64,000 nt of DNA, from the NCBI GenBank assembly GCA_049472395.1, contig JBLIRR010000030.1, forward strand, positions 9,892 to 73,891, read 5' to 3'. This DNA comes from JBLIRR01 sp049472395. GTDB taxonomy: Bacteria > SZUA-182 > DTGQ01 > JBLIRR01. A program made the translations under genes and the position numbers. The notes beneath the pieces are model-generated. The model saw nothing but the letters and a program-made list of their open reading frames with translations. It ran no database searches and was not told where the DNA came from. Shown piece by piece: positions 26,383 to 36,073 of the stretch (positions are counted from its first letter, which is position 1; each line of letters begins with the position of its first letter).

Positions 26383-28149
26383 TCAATTGGTGACATTCTG
26401 AAGCTGCAGCATGGTATAAAAATATCCCTGCCGTTTCACAAGCTCCGCATAGGTCCCTTGTTCAACGATATGTCCTTTCTTTACTACATATATATAATTG
26501 GCATTCACAATTGTCGATAACCGATGAGCAATTGCTATAACAGTCCTTTTTTTTGATATATTCTCTATTGCCTGTTGAATTAAGCGTTCTGAATGGGTGT
26601 CCAACGAGCTTGTCGCTTCATCTAAAATAAGAATATCCGGATCAATTAATATGCCCCGTGCCAAGGCGATCCTTTGAATCTGACCACCTGAGAGGCGAAC
26701 TCCACGATCACCAACAATAGAATCATACCTAGCGGGAAAATCATTAATAAAATCATCTGCATGTGCTTGCCGGCATGCCATCCTCAACTCTTCATCAGAT
26801 GCATCTTTTTTCGCCCAGCTAAGATTATCCCGTATTGACATGTTAAATAAGATACTCTCCTGGGATATATACCCGATATGTCGGCGATAGGATTGTATAT
26901 CAAGCTGATGGAGTGAGATATCATCAATTAAAATCTCACCTTCGTGGGGTTCATGGAATCCCATAATGAGGTCTACAAGAGTAGATTTTCCCGATCCTGA
27001 TTCCCCTACAATCGCAATCATCTTTCCTTTGGGTATACTAATATTAATATTGGATACTACTGGTTCATGCCCTGGGTAAGAAAAAAATAAATTTTTCATT
27101 ATTATTTCCCGCTGTAGTCCTTTAAAAGGGATAATCCCACTTTTTTGGCGCAACCGTGTTGCTTCATCCCTTAAGGTTACTATTTGCTCATAACTGGGAA
27201 AAAAATTATCGATTAAATTTTTTGCTTGCGCGATCTGGCCGACAATAGGGATTGCTTTCAACAATGCATACATCAAGACTGTAAGCTCGGCAATTGGCAA
27301 CGCTAATTCTCTGGCGGTAAACATGGCGATAATTAATACTACAATACATAACGGCAGATATAGTTGGGGAATTGCATCATTAAGGACCTGGGATTTTATC
27401 GTCGCAATTCGGTGGTCCTCAAACGCATCCTTGAGATTCTCGGAACTCTTTCGTTGATTGGCAAAACTCAATATTGTTTTGGCAGAGCCCAAACTTTCTT
27501 GAATAATTGATATCATTCGATTCGAGGTGAGTGTGTTTTTTTTCCCCAGATTATAGCTCACTTTATTAAAAAAAATAAAAGGAAGTGCAAACAAAACAGC
27601 TGCGAAAAGGCTAAAGAGCGTGACCTGCCAGGAAATATAAAATGGGACTGCCAAATAAAATATGAGTTGAAGAATAATAGCAACAAAACGGGCCATGGCT
27701 CCAAAGCCATCCCCCACAGTCCTCAGTTCCCGAGTGAATGTATTTAAAAGCTTCCCCTGTTGCGCACTGCTAAAGAAGAACCACCGGGCCTTAAAGAAAT
27801 CATCAAACGTGCCGAGCATAAGGTCACGAATCATTGCGTATTTCGTCATCTGTATAGTATAGGTGCCGAGTATATGGAATCCACTTTTACACATATTTAA
27901 AAGCAAAAAAAGCCCGAAAAGCGTCCATATACTAATAGGGATATTCAATGATCGCATCATTGCCACAATTTTCTGGGTTACATTGCTTGCTCCCTCAAGA
28001 TTTTGATGAATAATATAATCCATAATCGGGGCGAGCATGAAAATTGACATGGCTTCAACAAGATTGGTTGTTAAGAGAAAGAAAATATTGACAATTAAAT
28101 AGTGATAAAATTTTTTAAAAATATCACGTGCAAATATAAGAAGTCTCAT
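26383..28149 (-). CDS. MsbA-type ABC transporter (fused TMD-NBD), glycan flippase candidate
   Basis: This 588-residue half-transporter has a six-helix membrane domain (about residues 15-310) and a nucleotide-binding domain with Walker A GESGSGKST, signature LSGGQ, Walker B ILILDEATSS and the switch histidine in IAHRLST. As a homodimer it could flip a lipid-linked oligosaccharide, as PglK does. No Wzx-type flippase was found in the window, so this is the only visible candidate. It is the first gene of the long leftward operon. Confidence 0.87.
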   Translation of the reverse strand: MRLLIFARDIFKKFYHYLIVNIFFLLTTNLVEAMSIFMLAPIMDYIIHQNLEGASNVTQKIVAMMRSLNIPISIWTLFGLFLLLNMCKSGFHILGTYTIQMTKYAMIRDLMLGTFDDFFKARWFFFSSAQQGKLLNTFTRELRTVGDGFGAMARFVAIILQLIFYLAVPFYISWQVTLFSLFAAVLFALPFIFFNKVSYNLGKKNTLTSNRMISIIQESLGSAKTILSFANQRKSSENLKDAFEDHRIATIKSQVLNDAIPQLYLPLCIVVLIIAMFTARELALPIAELTVLMYALLKAIPIVGQIAQAKNLIDNFFPSYEQIVTLRDEATRLRQKSGIIPFKGLQREIIMKNLFFSYPGHEPVVSNINISIPKGKMIAIVGESGSGKSTLVDLIMGFHEPHEGEILIDDISLHQLDIQSYRRHIGYISQESILFNMSIRDNLSWAKKDASDEELRMACRQAHADDFINDFPARYDSIVGDRGVRLSGGQIQRIALARGILIDPDILILDEATSSLDTHSERLIQQAIENISKKRTVIAIAHRLSTIVNANYIYVVKKGHIVEQGTYAELVKRQGYFYTMLQLQNVTN

Positions 28150-28166
28150 GCTTTACCATGTAAAAA

Positions 28167-28195
28167 TTGTATGTTAAAAAAAAATGTATTATTAT
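28167..28195 (+). promoter_or_regulatory. Candidate sigma-70-type promoter for the 28272 operon
   Basis: TTGTAT (28167-28172) and TATTAT (28190-28195) are separated by 17 bases in the 122-bp divergent gap between the ABC transporter gene and the radical-SAM gene. The gene start follows about 76 bases later, with GAGAGGA as ribosome-binding site. In AT-rich DNA such boxes arise by chance. Confidence 0.35.
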
Positions 28196-28271
28196 ATACT
28201 TCTCAATTATATATGGAAAGGGACATGAATGAATGTTAAACCGAATAGTAAATAAGAGAGGATAGAAGTAT

Positions 28272-29441
28272 ATGTACAGAGTTGATGAGGATATAAAGAT
28301 AAAGGAGAATGAGAAGTCACAGGAGGATTATAAAGGGCTTTTTACGCCCTATAAAATACTTTTTCATAAAAATAAAATCATAGAACTGCAGAAAACAGGA
28401 ACAACATTTCCCGTTGCCTTCGATATTGACCTGACTAACATGTGTAATCATAAATGCCCTCTGTGTAATGGCTCACGGGAGGCAGGTGCACGCGATTGCA
28501 CTCACCAAAATTTTGATCGCTTGAAAGATCTCATACGTGAAATAAAGCAGCTCGGTGCATGTTCTGTGACCTTTGGCGGAGGTGGTGACCCATCCGTGTA
28601 TCCTCATTTTACTGAAGCATTAAGGTTTACAAAAGCCCAAGGATTGGATATTGGAGTGTATACAAACGGACAGGCACTAAATGAAGAATCTATGAGTGCC
28701 TTGGTGGAGTGTTGTACATGGATTCGTGTAAGTCTTGATGCAGACGGCCCTCAAATATATGAGATCGCGCACGGCGTACCTGGCACCATATTTTTTCAAA
28801 TAGTAGACAACATTCAGCAACTCGTCAACATAAAAAAGGCTCGACATAGTGATGTGACCATCGGAACATGTTATCTTATCGGGCCCAAAACAATCCCTGG
28901 CGTCTATCGAGGGACTCAAATAAGTCATGATCTGGGAGTTGATTATATACGTATTCGACCCTATTTTCAGAAACCGGGAGATAGACGGACCGTGATCGAG
29001 ATAGATGACACATTAAAAATATTGGAAAAATGTAAAGATTTCGAAACAGATTCCTTTACCGTCTCTTATCCACATTACAGAATTGAATGGATGGATGATA
29101 AAAATCGCATACGAAAGTATAAGAAATGCTATGGAGTGCATTTTATGGCCTCAGTAACGCCTGATGGAAACGTGTATCCATGCTGTCATTTTAAAAATAT
29201 TCCGGGTATGGAAATCGGCAACATTCACACGCAATCGTTTAAAAAAATATGGTATAAGGAAAGCAGAAAAAATTTAAGTAACACACTGCGATTTACCCAT
29301 TGTCCCAATCCCTGTAATTTTGAAAAACATAATGAATTTCTTGGAGATTTTATGGAGAGCCACCTTCCCCTTGATGAATATCTCACGCACAATGCCCTTG
29401 AAGAACCTCACCAAGCAGGCATCCATAAAAACTTCTTATAA
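28272..29441 (+). CDS. Radical SAM/SPASM-domain enzyme
   Basis: This 389-residue protein has the radical-SAM iron-sulfur motif CNHKCPLC (C58, C62, C65) after DIDLTN, a SAM-contacting VTFGGGGDPS near 100, and a C-terminal SPASM-type cysteine cluster (KKCYG, YPCCHF, and a C-x3-C in HCPNPC) that would hold a second cluster. Such enzymes perform epimerisation, dehydrogenation or cross-linking by hydrogen abstraction. It heads a short operon with an SDR epimerase and a sulfotransferase-like gene, suggesting a sugar substrate. Confidence 0.85.
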   Translation: MYRVDEDIKIKENEKSQEDYKGLFTPYKILFHKNKIIELQKTGTTFPVAFDIDLTNMCNHKCPLCNGSREAGARDCTHQNFDRLKDLIREIKQLGACSVTFGGGGDPSVYPHFTEALRFTKAQGLDIGVYTNGQALNEESMSALVECCTWIRVSLDADGPQIYEIAHGVPGTIFFQIVDNIQQLVNIKKARHSDVTIGTCYLIGPKTIPGVYRGTQISHDLGVDYIRIRPYFQKPGDRRTVIEIDDTLKILEKCKDFETDSFTVSYPHYRIEWMDDKNRIRKYKKCYGVHFMASVTPDGNVYPCCHFKNIPGMEIGNIHTQSFKKIWYKESRKNLSNTLRFTHCPNPCNFEKHNEFLGDFMESHLPLDEYLTHNALEEPHQAGIHKNFL

Positions 29442-29458
29442 TTGTCAAATACCTTACT

Positions 29459-30346
29459 ATGAATGTATTAGTCACGGGTGCTACAGGTTTTGTAGGATCA
29501 TATATAACTAAGGAATTACTCACAAGAGGCTACAATGTCTGTGGCATTACCCAGCGTGGTGTGACGAACTATATTGATGACATCTCCTCGCATCCCTGTT
29601 TTCATCTTGTTCAGCATGACCTATCAGAAGAATTCGATCTTCCGGACAATTTTCATGCCCTTATCAATGCTGCTGCCGAGTCACGGGATAACATGGCTGG
29701 TTTTGAGAATTATCTGTCCAGAAATATTATAGGGACTCGGAACATTATTAATTTTTGCATAAAAAAATCCATAAAAAAAGTGATTCACCTCTCATCTATG
29801 TCCATCTATGGAAAGGTGTATGATGACATAGTGACTGAAAAAACCGAGAGTATCTCTCCCGGCAACTACGGATTATCCAAGTTGTTCGCAGAAAGAATGT
29901 TTAAAGAAGAAAATGAGAATATTGCAGCTATCTGCTTGCGACTCCCTGGTATTTTGGGCAAAGAAGCCAAATATCCTTGGCTGGTCCAAGTTCTCAAGGC
30001 ACTCGTTGCGAAAAAACCTATTGTGGTGTATAATCCGGATGCTCTTTTTAATAACGCACTTTACGTAAAAAACCTCGCATATTTTACAGCCGATTTAGTA
30101 ACGATGGATCTTCATGCCTTTGATGTTATAAATATTTCAGCACAATCACCCTTGAAAATTATTGATGTCATTTACCATCTGAGCACCGCACTAAAATTAT
30201 CCCCCCATATAGATATATCCTGTGAAAAAAGGCATTCATTTATCATATCAACACAGCGAGCTGAGAAATATTATCACTACACTCCTGAGGCCTTGCGTGA
30301 TACTCTGAATAGATTTACCGAAGATTATTGTACACATAAAGGATAA
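29459..30346 (+). CDS. NAD-dependent epimerase/reductase (SDR)
   Basis: This 295-residue extended SDR has VTGATGFVGSYI (5-16) as nucleotide loop, a catalytic serine region at HLSSMSIYGKV (about 110-120) and YGLSK as Tyr/Lys pair. It probably acts on an NDP-sugar. It starts 17 bases after the radical-SAM gene and precedes the sulfotransferase-like gene by 10 bases. Confidence 0.82.
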   Translation: MNVLVTGATGFVGSYITKELLTRGYNVCGITQRGVTNYIDDISSHPCFHLVQHDLSEEFDLPDNFHALINAAAESRDNMAGFENYLSRNIIGTRNIINFCIKKSIKKVIHLSSMSIYGKVYDDIVTEKTESISPGNYGLSKLFAERMFKEENENIAAICLRLPGILGKEAKYPWLVQVLKALVAKKPIVVYNPDALFNNALYVKNLAYFTADLVTMDLHAFDVINISAQSPLKIIDVIYHLSTALKLSPHIDISCEKRHSFIISTQRAEKYYHYTPEALRDTLNRFTEDYCTHKG

Positions 30347-30356
30347 AAGAAGCACT

Positions 30357-31148
30357 ATGAATTATTTCCTGATTGTTTCACTGCGACGATGCGGTTCCAC
30401 GTATTGCGCCAGTGAACTTGACAGTTACAAAGACGTGTATTGTCAATATGAATTTGTCTATAAGCCACCTCATAAATTAAACAAAAACCATAAAAGAATA
30501 GACCTTGAGGAGGAGAATTTTTCTTTTCCTGCTTCTATTGACTCCTTTTGTAATAATTCTTTAATACGGGGTAGCAAAGTCACCTTCCCCGACTACCAGC
30601 CCGATAAAGCGCCGGATATTCTTCGCATTATTCGAAAAGATAAGGTGAAGGTAATCCACATTATACGCTCTCTTCATGAACAGATGGTTTCACAAAAAAA
30701 TGTTGAAAAATCAGGCGTGTATCATGTACTGCGCCCTGGAGAGGATGCTTTCCAGGAATGTTTGAACAGCAGTCACAGACATTTCGAACGCTTACAGGAT
30801 ACATCAAAAATAGAATATAAATATCACTTTACTCCTTCGGAGGTCGACACATTCTGCTCCCATGTCACGTCGATCGACGCCGGAATATGCACCTTACAAG
30901 CTACCAATCCCTATCTTTTAATTCCATATCCCGATCTTACAACCAGCATAGAAACAATCTTGGCTTTTTTACAAGTGCCGAAAATAGACTCTACTTATCA
31001 AAAAATAAAAAAGCAAGGCCTTAAAAAAATTATAAAAAGTGACCATAAGGATATGATAGAAAATTGGTCGCAAGTGCGTCCTCTCTTTGAAAAATGGGAA
31101 CGGGAACGAGAAAAATTATTTTCTCCTGACAACACAAAAAACTGTTAA
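30357..31148 (+). CDS. Sulfotransferase-family protein
   Basis: This 263-residue protein begins MNYFLIVSLRRCGSTYCASE. The RRCGSTYC loop (10-17) corresponds to the 5'-phosphosulfate-binding loop of PAPS-dependent sulfotransferases, and VIHIIRSLHEQMVSQ (about 100-114) resembles the 3'-phosphate-binding strand and helix. It could sulfate a surface glycan. The overall similarity is distant, so another P-loop transferase is possible. The inositol-phosphatase-like gene at 17394 could remove the PAP by-product. Confidence 0.65.
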   Translation: MNYFLIVSLRRCGSTYCASELDSYKDVYCQYEFVYKPPHKLNKNHKRIDLEEENFSFPASIDSFCNNSLIRGSKVTFPDYQPDKAPDILRIIRKDKVKVIHIIRSLHEQMVSQKNVEKSGVYHVLRPGEDAFQECLNSSHRHFERLQDTSKIEYKYHFTPSEVDTFCSHVTSIDAGICTLQATNPYLLIPYPDLTTSIETILAFLQVPKIDSTYQKIKKQGLKKIIKSDHKDMIENWSQVRPLFEKWEREREKLFSPDNTKNC

Positions 31149-31292
31149 AAAAAGTATATTAAAAAATTATTCCCGTTCACTTCTTCATCGTGCACATTCG
31201 ATTTAAACTTTACTTTCTTCATTGACAATTTGATTTACACTTTTACCGATAAATTATTAGATAAAACTATTGAAATTATGATATGATAGGAT

Positions 31293-32588
31293 ATGCGTTC
31301 CGTTGTTAAAAAAGTATATATTCTGTTGCGCTTGACTCTCAATGGATTTCTCAGTATACCTTATCTATTATGTGCAATTCCTTGTGTTGGGGTAATGCGA
31401 ATTATTAAATTCCGGATAGTAATCCGTCTCGCGCAACTTGATGCAAAGCATGCCTTTGGCCATTTATGGACTCCCGAACTTTACCTATGTGAGCGTGATT
31501 TAGGGTGGCAGGAAAAAAAGGGAATTGTAGATATTTTTTATACAGTAGCCCCTGTTGTTAATAATACGCTACTTAAGAAATGGCGGGATCATATCCGGCT
31601 TTACCCCCAAAGTAGATTACTTGACATGATCGATCGGATCAATCGCCTGCTCCCCGGACCCGGATTTGTTGATCATATAATCGTTCTTAAAACACCATTA
31701 GATGTCATTGATGACTCTTTTGATTATAGGAAACATACGTTCAGTCGTGTACCAAGAACCTTTACCTCTCGCATAGCCACGGGCCGTGAGATACTCATGA
31801 AAACTCCTCCCCATATCACCTTTACGCCAGAAGAAGAGCGCATGGGGAAAGATGCGTTGAGAAAGATGGGAATACCTGAAGGAGGGCAATTCATCTGTTT
31901 TCATTGCCGTGACAGCGCTTACAAGCAAGCCGTTCTCCCACATTTCGATTGGCGGTATCATGATTTTCGGGATGCTACTATTCATAACTATATACCCATG
32001 GCTGAGCTTCTTGCCCGGGAAGGATATTATATGGTAAGAATGGGGGCCGAGGTTTCAGAGCAGTTGCATACTCCCAATCCCATGATTATTGACTATGCTT
32101 CGTGTTATCGAACCGAGCTTATGGATTTCTACCTTGGGGCTCATTGTTACTTTTTTATTACAAGCCAAACAGGTATGAATACAATCCCTCTTTTTTTTAG
32201 AAAACCGATCGTGCTGGTGAATGTTGTTCCCATTGCATATCCCCCCTCATGGACCCGCTTTGATCTGTTTATCCCTAAAAAACTATGGTCACGTGAAAAA
32301 AAACGCTTTTTAAGCTTTCGTGAAATATTCGAATCAAAAATCTGTTTTTATAATCATGCTCACGAGTATGAACGGGAGGGGATTGAAGTTATCGAGAATA
32401 CTCCAGAGGAAATCACAGATGCAGTCTTTGAAATGAAACGCCGCCTTGACCGTTCATGGAAGACAACTGAAGAAGAACGTGATCTTCAAAAAAGATTTAA
32501 AGCAACACTTACCCATTGTATTCTGAGAAATAATGCCACACTTCCTATCGGAATAAAATTTTTACAGCAAAATCAATCCCTTTTATAA
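31293..32588 (+). CDS. TIGR04372-type glycosyltransferase-like protein
   Basis: This 431-residue protein matches my memory of a family found in polysaccharide loci and annotated as TIGR04372. A membrane-proximal hydrophobic N-terminus (about 12-40) is followed by a GT-B-like body: FICFHCRDSAYK near 200, MVRMGAEVSE near 250, DFYLGAHCYFFITSQTGMN near 280 and PIVLVNVVP. The first reads like the N-half of a donor site and the second like the TSQTG loop of heptosyltransferase-like folds. A Met/GATAGGAT start is weak. It ends one base before the converging methyltransferase gene. Confidence 0.68.
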   Translation: MRSVVKKVYILLRLTLNGFLSIPYLLCAIPCVGVMRIIKFRIVIRLAQLDAKHAFGHLWTPELYLCERDLGWQEKKGIVDIFYTVAPVVNNTLLKKWRDHIRLYPQSRLLDMIDRINRLLPGPGFVDHIIVLKTPLDVIDDSFDYRKHTFSRVPRTFTSRIATGREILMKTPPHITFTPEEERMGKDALRKMGIPEGGQFICFHCRDSAYKQAVLPHFDWRYHDFRDATIHNYIPMAELLAREGYYMVRMGAEVSEQLHTPNPMIIDYASCYRTELMDFYLGAHCYFFITSQTGMNTIPLFFRKPIVLVNVVPIAYPPSWTRFDLFIPKKLWSREKKRFLSFREIFESKICFYNHAHEYEREGIEVIENTPEEITDAVFEMKRRLDRSWKTTEEERDLQKRFKATLTHCILRNNATLPIGIKFLQQNQSLL

Positions 32589-32589
32589 A

Positions 32590-33252
32590 CTATTCAAAAT
32601 AGATAAACTCATAATCGCCCCTATAGCCAAATTCATTAAATAGCCAAATCCACTCCTGAGGCTTAAAAAAAGACTCGCAGGTCAGTGCCCAGCATTCTAA
32701 ATTAAATAACTCTTCCTCATTCCTATAGCCCTCAACAACGATAAATTTATCCTTCCCTACTCTTTCAATCTCTTGTAGTGATGCCTTAAGTTCAAATATA
32801 TGCAGATTGTGCAATGTGGTTAAGGAAATCACCAGGTCAAATTCATTATCACCAAAAGGATAAGGGTCCTGAGCTTTATACAGAAAAAGGTTTTCTTTTA
32901 TCTCTTCTTTTGCATGTTCAAGGGCATAATGTGAAATATCAAAGCCGGTGACTGTTGCATCAGGCAGGAGCTTCGAAAGCTCATACAATAAAAAACCCTT
33001 TCCACAACCAACATCGAGAATTCGAGCTTTCTTAGGAAGATTATATGTGTCGATCAAATCTCTCGCAACAACTTCCCATCTGCCATCATATTTAAATCCG
33101 CCATACCCATATCGTCTATCCCCGTCCCAATAGTCTCTGCCATATTCCTTTGAAATTTTCATGCAATGTATTTTCTCATCCATCATACGGGGAAGATACT
33201 CTCTCCTCGTCCTCGTATGGAGCTTCGTGACAATATTCCTTAATTTTCCCAT
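32590..33252 (-). CDS. Class I SAM methyltransferase
   Basis: This 220-residue methyltransferase has RILDVGCGKGFLLYELS (about 78-94) as motif I, VTGFDISHYAL as acidic loop and LVISLTTLHNL as motif IV. It is the last gene of the leftward operon that contains the split transketolase and heptose-type genes, separated from the transketolase by a single base. It probably methylates a sugar hydroxyl or carbonyl-bearing sugar. The acceptor is unknown. Confidence 0.82.
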   Translation of the reverse strand: MGKLRNIVTKLHTRTRREYLPRMMDEKIHCMKISKEYGRDYWDGDRRYGYGGFKYDGRWEVVARDLIDTYNLPKKARILDVGCGKGFLLYELSKLLPDATVTGFDISHYALEHAKEEIKENLFLYKAQDPYPFGDNEFDLVISLTTLHNLHIFELKASLQEIERVGKDKFIVVEGYRNEEELFNLECWALTCESFFKPQEWIWLFNEFGYRGDYEFIYFE

Positions 33253-33253
33253 T

Positions 33254-34171
33254 CTACTCCCTCATATACTTTTTTGTTATCTCTGCTATGTCCTTTGCAG
33301 AAATATGATAGAAATCCCGCATACCTTGTGTATTCTTTATCTCATGTATATAGTTATTCTCTATGCCCATGGATACTACTTCTACATGTGGCGAGGTATG
33401 GCCTAACAATCTGCTTACAATACTTCCCAGACCACATATCTTATAATGCTCTTCAACACAGATAACCGTCCGGATATTTTCAAGATGGCCCAGTAACTTA
33501 TTTCTATGTAACGGCTGAAGCATGGGAATAGAAATGAGTGTGGGATACATATCCTCCTTCACTAATAACTCGTATGCCCTCATCACTTCCTCAGATATTG
33601 ATCCATGGAAAATCAGTGCACTCCCCTCCCCCTCTTTAAGCACCTGGGGCTCTGTGATATCAAAATCACGTGAGCTATGGATATTCGGCTCACCCCTTTT
33701 GGCCAAACGAACATACACAGGCGTATCTGCTTCTAATGAGTAATGCGCGGCTAATTCCGCTTCAATGGGATCAATTGGAGAAAAAACCGTTAAATTTGGC
33801 AGCGTTTGCGCAATGCCGATATCTTCTATTGAATAATGTGTCATGCCTTGGGGGGCGTAGGTGACACCGCTTCCTATCCCTACCAGCACCACAGGCAGTT
33901 TCTGATAACAGATATCATTTCTTACTTGTTCATAGCAACGATAAAGAACAAAAGGGATAATATTATAATAATATACTTTAAAACCGACAAGCGCCATTCC
34001 CGCGGCAAAACTTATCGCATTCTGCTCCGCAACCCCTAAATTAATAAATCTTTGAGGATACTCATCCTTAAATTCACAGAAAACCCCGAGCCCTGCATCA
34101 CCGCTTATGAAAAACGTCTCATCCCGCTCTTTTGATAACTGTATGACTGTATTGATAAAAGTATTTCTCAT
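33254..34171 (-). CDS. Transketolase-like protein, C-terminal half (pair 1)
   Basis: This 305-residue protein corresponds to the pyrimidine-binding and C-terminal domains of transketolase. RFINLGVAEQNAISFAAGMA (about 41-60) carries the thiamine-activating glutamate. The N-terminal half is encoded one base upstream, so the two probably form an alpha2beta2 enzyme. Split transketolases recur in glycan and antibiotic loci, where they move a two-carbon ketol onto an aldose. Here the neighbours are HldE-like proteins, so sedoheptulose-7-phosphate supply is one reading; two-carbon branching of a keto sugar is another. Confidence 0.83.
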   Translation of the reverse strand: MRNTFINTVIQLSKERDETFFISGDAGLGVFCEFKDEYPQRFINLGVAEQNAISFAAGMALVGFKVYYYNIIPFVLYRCYEQVRNDICYQKLPVVLVGIGSGVTYAPQGMTHYSIEDIGIAQTLPNLTVFSPIDPIEAELAAHYSLEADTPVYVRLAKRGEPNIHSSRDFDITEPQVLKEGEGSALIFHGSISEEVMRAYELLVKEDMYPTLISIPMLQPLHRNKLLGHLENIRTVICVEEHYKICGLGSIVSRLLGHTSPHVEVVSMGIENNYIHEIKNTQGMRDFYHISAKDIAEITKKYMRE

Positions 34172-34172
34172 A

Positions 34173-34961
34173 TTAATAAGAATTCAGCTCCTTCATGGCC
34201 TTTTCCTTAATCTCATCAGTGACAATATAATAATGCCAGATAAGGCGATCTTCCATGAATGAGACGCCTTTGCCTTTTACTGTATGCGCGATAATAATCT
34301 TAGGCTTTCCATGCGAATCCTCATCCAGGGCAGATTGTATCTCAGAAAAATTATGCCCGTCTATTTCAATAGTGTACCAGCCAAAGGCCTCCCATTTGGC
34401 GCTCACTGGCTCAAAAGCACATAAATCCCTCGCTCTGCCGTATCCTTGCAAATTATTATAATCAAGAAGTGCGGTAAAATTATCCGTATGCAGAGCAGGA
34501 GCAAACAGCGCTCCTTCCCAAATTGAACCCTCCTGCGTCTCTCCATCACCGATAATAGTATAGACAGCCCGAGGGCTCCCCTTTTTTTTAAAGCCATAGG
34601 CCATGCCGAGGCCCATATTGAAGCCATGGCCAAGAGAGCCGGCAGACACCTCTATGCCTTTCACTGAAAACCTGTCCAGATGGCCTGGCAGTGACCCATC
34701 ATTTTGATAATAATCTTCCAGCTTTTCTTTCCCAATAATTTTTTTCTCAGCTAATGTGCTGTATAAGGCAAGAGCCGAATGCCCTTTACTCAGAATAAAT
34801 ATATCACGCTCACTCCATGTATCTAACCGTAACTTATAAAAATATAATATCGTCAATAAATCAACACAGGAGAGGCATGAGCCGACATGAGGGCTTTTTG
34901 ATTTATGGGCAATAGTAATTATTTTTTTCCTAATTGCTTTTGAATAATGCGAAAAATCCAC
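34173..34961 (-). CDS. Transketolase-like protein, N-terminal half (pair 1)
   Basis: This 262-residue protein is the thiamine-diphosphate-binding half. SPHVGSCLSCVDLLTILYF near 23, DIFILSKGHSALALY near 49, and the TPP/Mg motif GDGETQEGSIWEG followed by LLDYNNLQGYG are all visible. HTVKGKGVSFMED near the C-terminus completes the pattern. It is followed after one base by the C-terminal half. Confidence 0.85.
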   Translation of the reverse strand: MDFSHYSKAIRKKIITIAHKSKSPHVGSCLSCVDLLTILYFYKLRLDTWSERDIFILSKGHSALALYSTLAEKKIIGKEKLEDYYQNDGSLPGHLDRFSVKGIEVSAGSLGHGFNMGLGMAYGFKKKGSPRAVYTIIGDGETQEGSIWEGALFAPALHTDNFTALLDYNNLQGYGRARDLCAFEPVSAKWEAFGWYTIEIDGHNFSEIQSALDEDSHGKPKIIIAHTVKGKGVSFMEDRLIWHYYIVTDEIKEKAMKELNSY

Positions 34962-34990
34962 TGTATCTTCTCATCCTCGCTGCAATGTTT

Positions 34991-36073
34991 TTAAATAAAA
35001 TTAATATGCCTGACACTGGGATGGGTGACTTCCCATAAAAACTCATTTATTGCGTGTGGCCTGCAATTGGGGGGGCATTGGTGGGTATCAAGATCCCTCT
35101 CCAAATATTCTTTTACCCTTCTTCTTCTTTCACCACACCATATTTCTTTTAACCTTTTTTCATAAATATTCCCGAACACAAATTCTTCTTTATCCCAGTA
35201 AGGCAAACAGCTCGCCAGTTCTCCCGCAGAATTTAATACGGTAATAAATGAACTGCCGAGGCAATTTTTATATCTTCGTATGCCGTAATGATCAAATGAA
35301 TCTCTTCTTGCAATAACCTTAAAATCTTCATTCGAAAAATTTTCCGCTTCCTTAAGAACTACATCAATACTTTTAAGCTGAAAATGCTCCTTCATTTGAT
35401 AGTGCTGAAAACTGCTCTGTTGAATAAAGGGTTTTATCACAAAATAATCAACCCCTCTTTCTTTTAAACTTTTCACGGCGCTCGTTACATAATTAATATT
35501 CTCTGGGAGAAGAACATATTGTATGCCAATATCAAGGTCTAACTTCTTTTCTTTTTTTATCATCACCGCCGTTTCAATATGATGCAACACCCTATGAAAT
35601 ATGCTCGGATTAACCCTATGAATGATACTATAATTCTCTTCTATCCCGCCATTAAAACTGATTCTCATGAAAGTCAAGGAGGGGAGTATCTTCTCGGATA
35701 GCTCTTTTGTTAAGAGCTGCCCATTCGTATATAACCCCACATCAATGCCTCTTTTCTTAGAATGAGTTATAAACTGGTCAATATCAGGGTGCAGTAAGGG
35801 TTCACCCTCCCCGGCGTATAATAGGCTTCTTATTCCGTCATGTGCACTGTCATCGATAAATTTCAGAAAAATCTCGGTCTCCAGTTTTCTATCAGGATAC
35901 CCAATAAAATCATAGGCACAAAATATACATCTATGATTACACCTTCCCACAGGACTTATCTCCATATATAATGGGAAGCAATCCTTTTCTTTAAGATACT
36001 GTGCTACCCTGTCAAGATGATAGATCAATTTATGTCCGTCAAAAATATAATTTCTGTTATACATCTTACACAA
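34991..36073 (-). CDS. Radical SAM/SPASM-domain enzyme
   Basis: This 360-residue protein has the cluster motif CNHRCIFC (C45, C49, C52) after MEISPVGR, a glycine-rich YAGEGEPLLHP SAM contact, and C-terminal cysteines (KNCLGSS, ASCLPY, QCPPNC) for a SPASM-type cluster. LYTNGQLL and MRISFNGG resemble the paralogue at 28272. It overlaps the next upstream radical-SAM gene by eight bases, so the two are co-translated and probably act on the same pathway. Confidence 0.85.
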   Translation of the reverse strand: MCKMYNRNYIFDGHKLIYHLDRVAQYLKEKDCFPLYMEISPVGRCNHRCIFCAYDFIGYPDRKLETEIFLKFIDDSAHDGIRSLLYAGEGEPLLHPDIDQFITHSKKRGIDVGLYTNGQLLTKELSEKILPSLTFMRISFNGGIEENYSIIHRVNPSIFHRVLHHIETAVMIKKEKKLDLDIGIQYVLLPENINYVTSAVKSLKERGVDYFVIKPFIQQSSFQHYQMKEHFQLKSIDVVLKEAENFSNEDFKVIARRDSFDHYGIRRYKNCLGSSFITVLNSAGELASCLPYWDKEEFVFGNIYEKRLKEIWCGERRRRVKEYLERDLDTHQCPPNCRPHAINEFLWEVTHPSVRHINFI

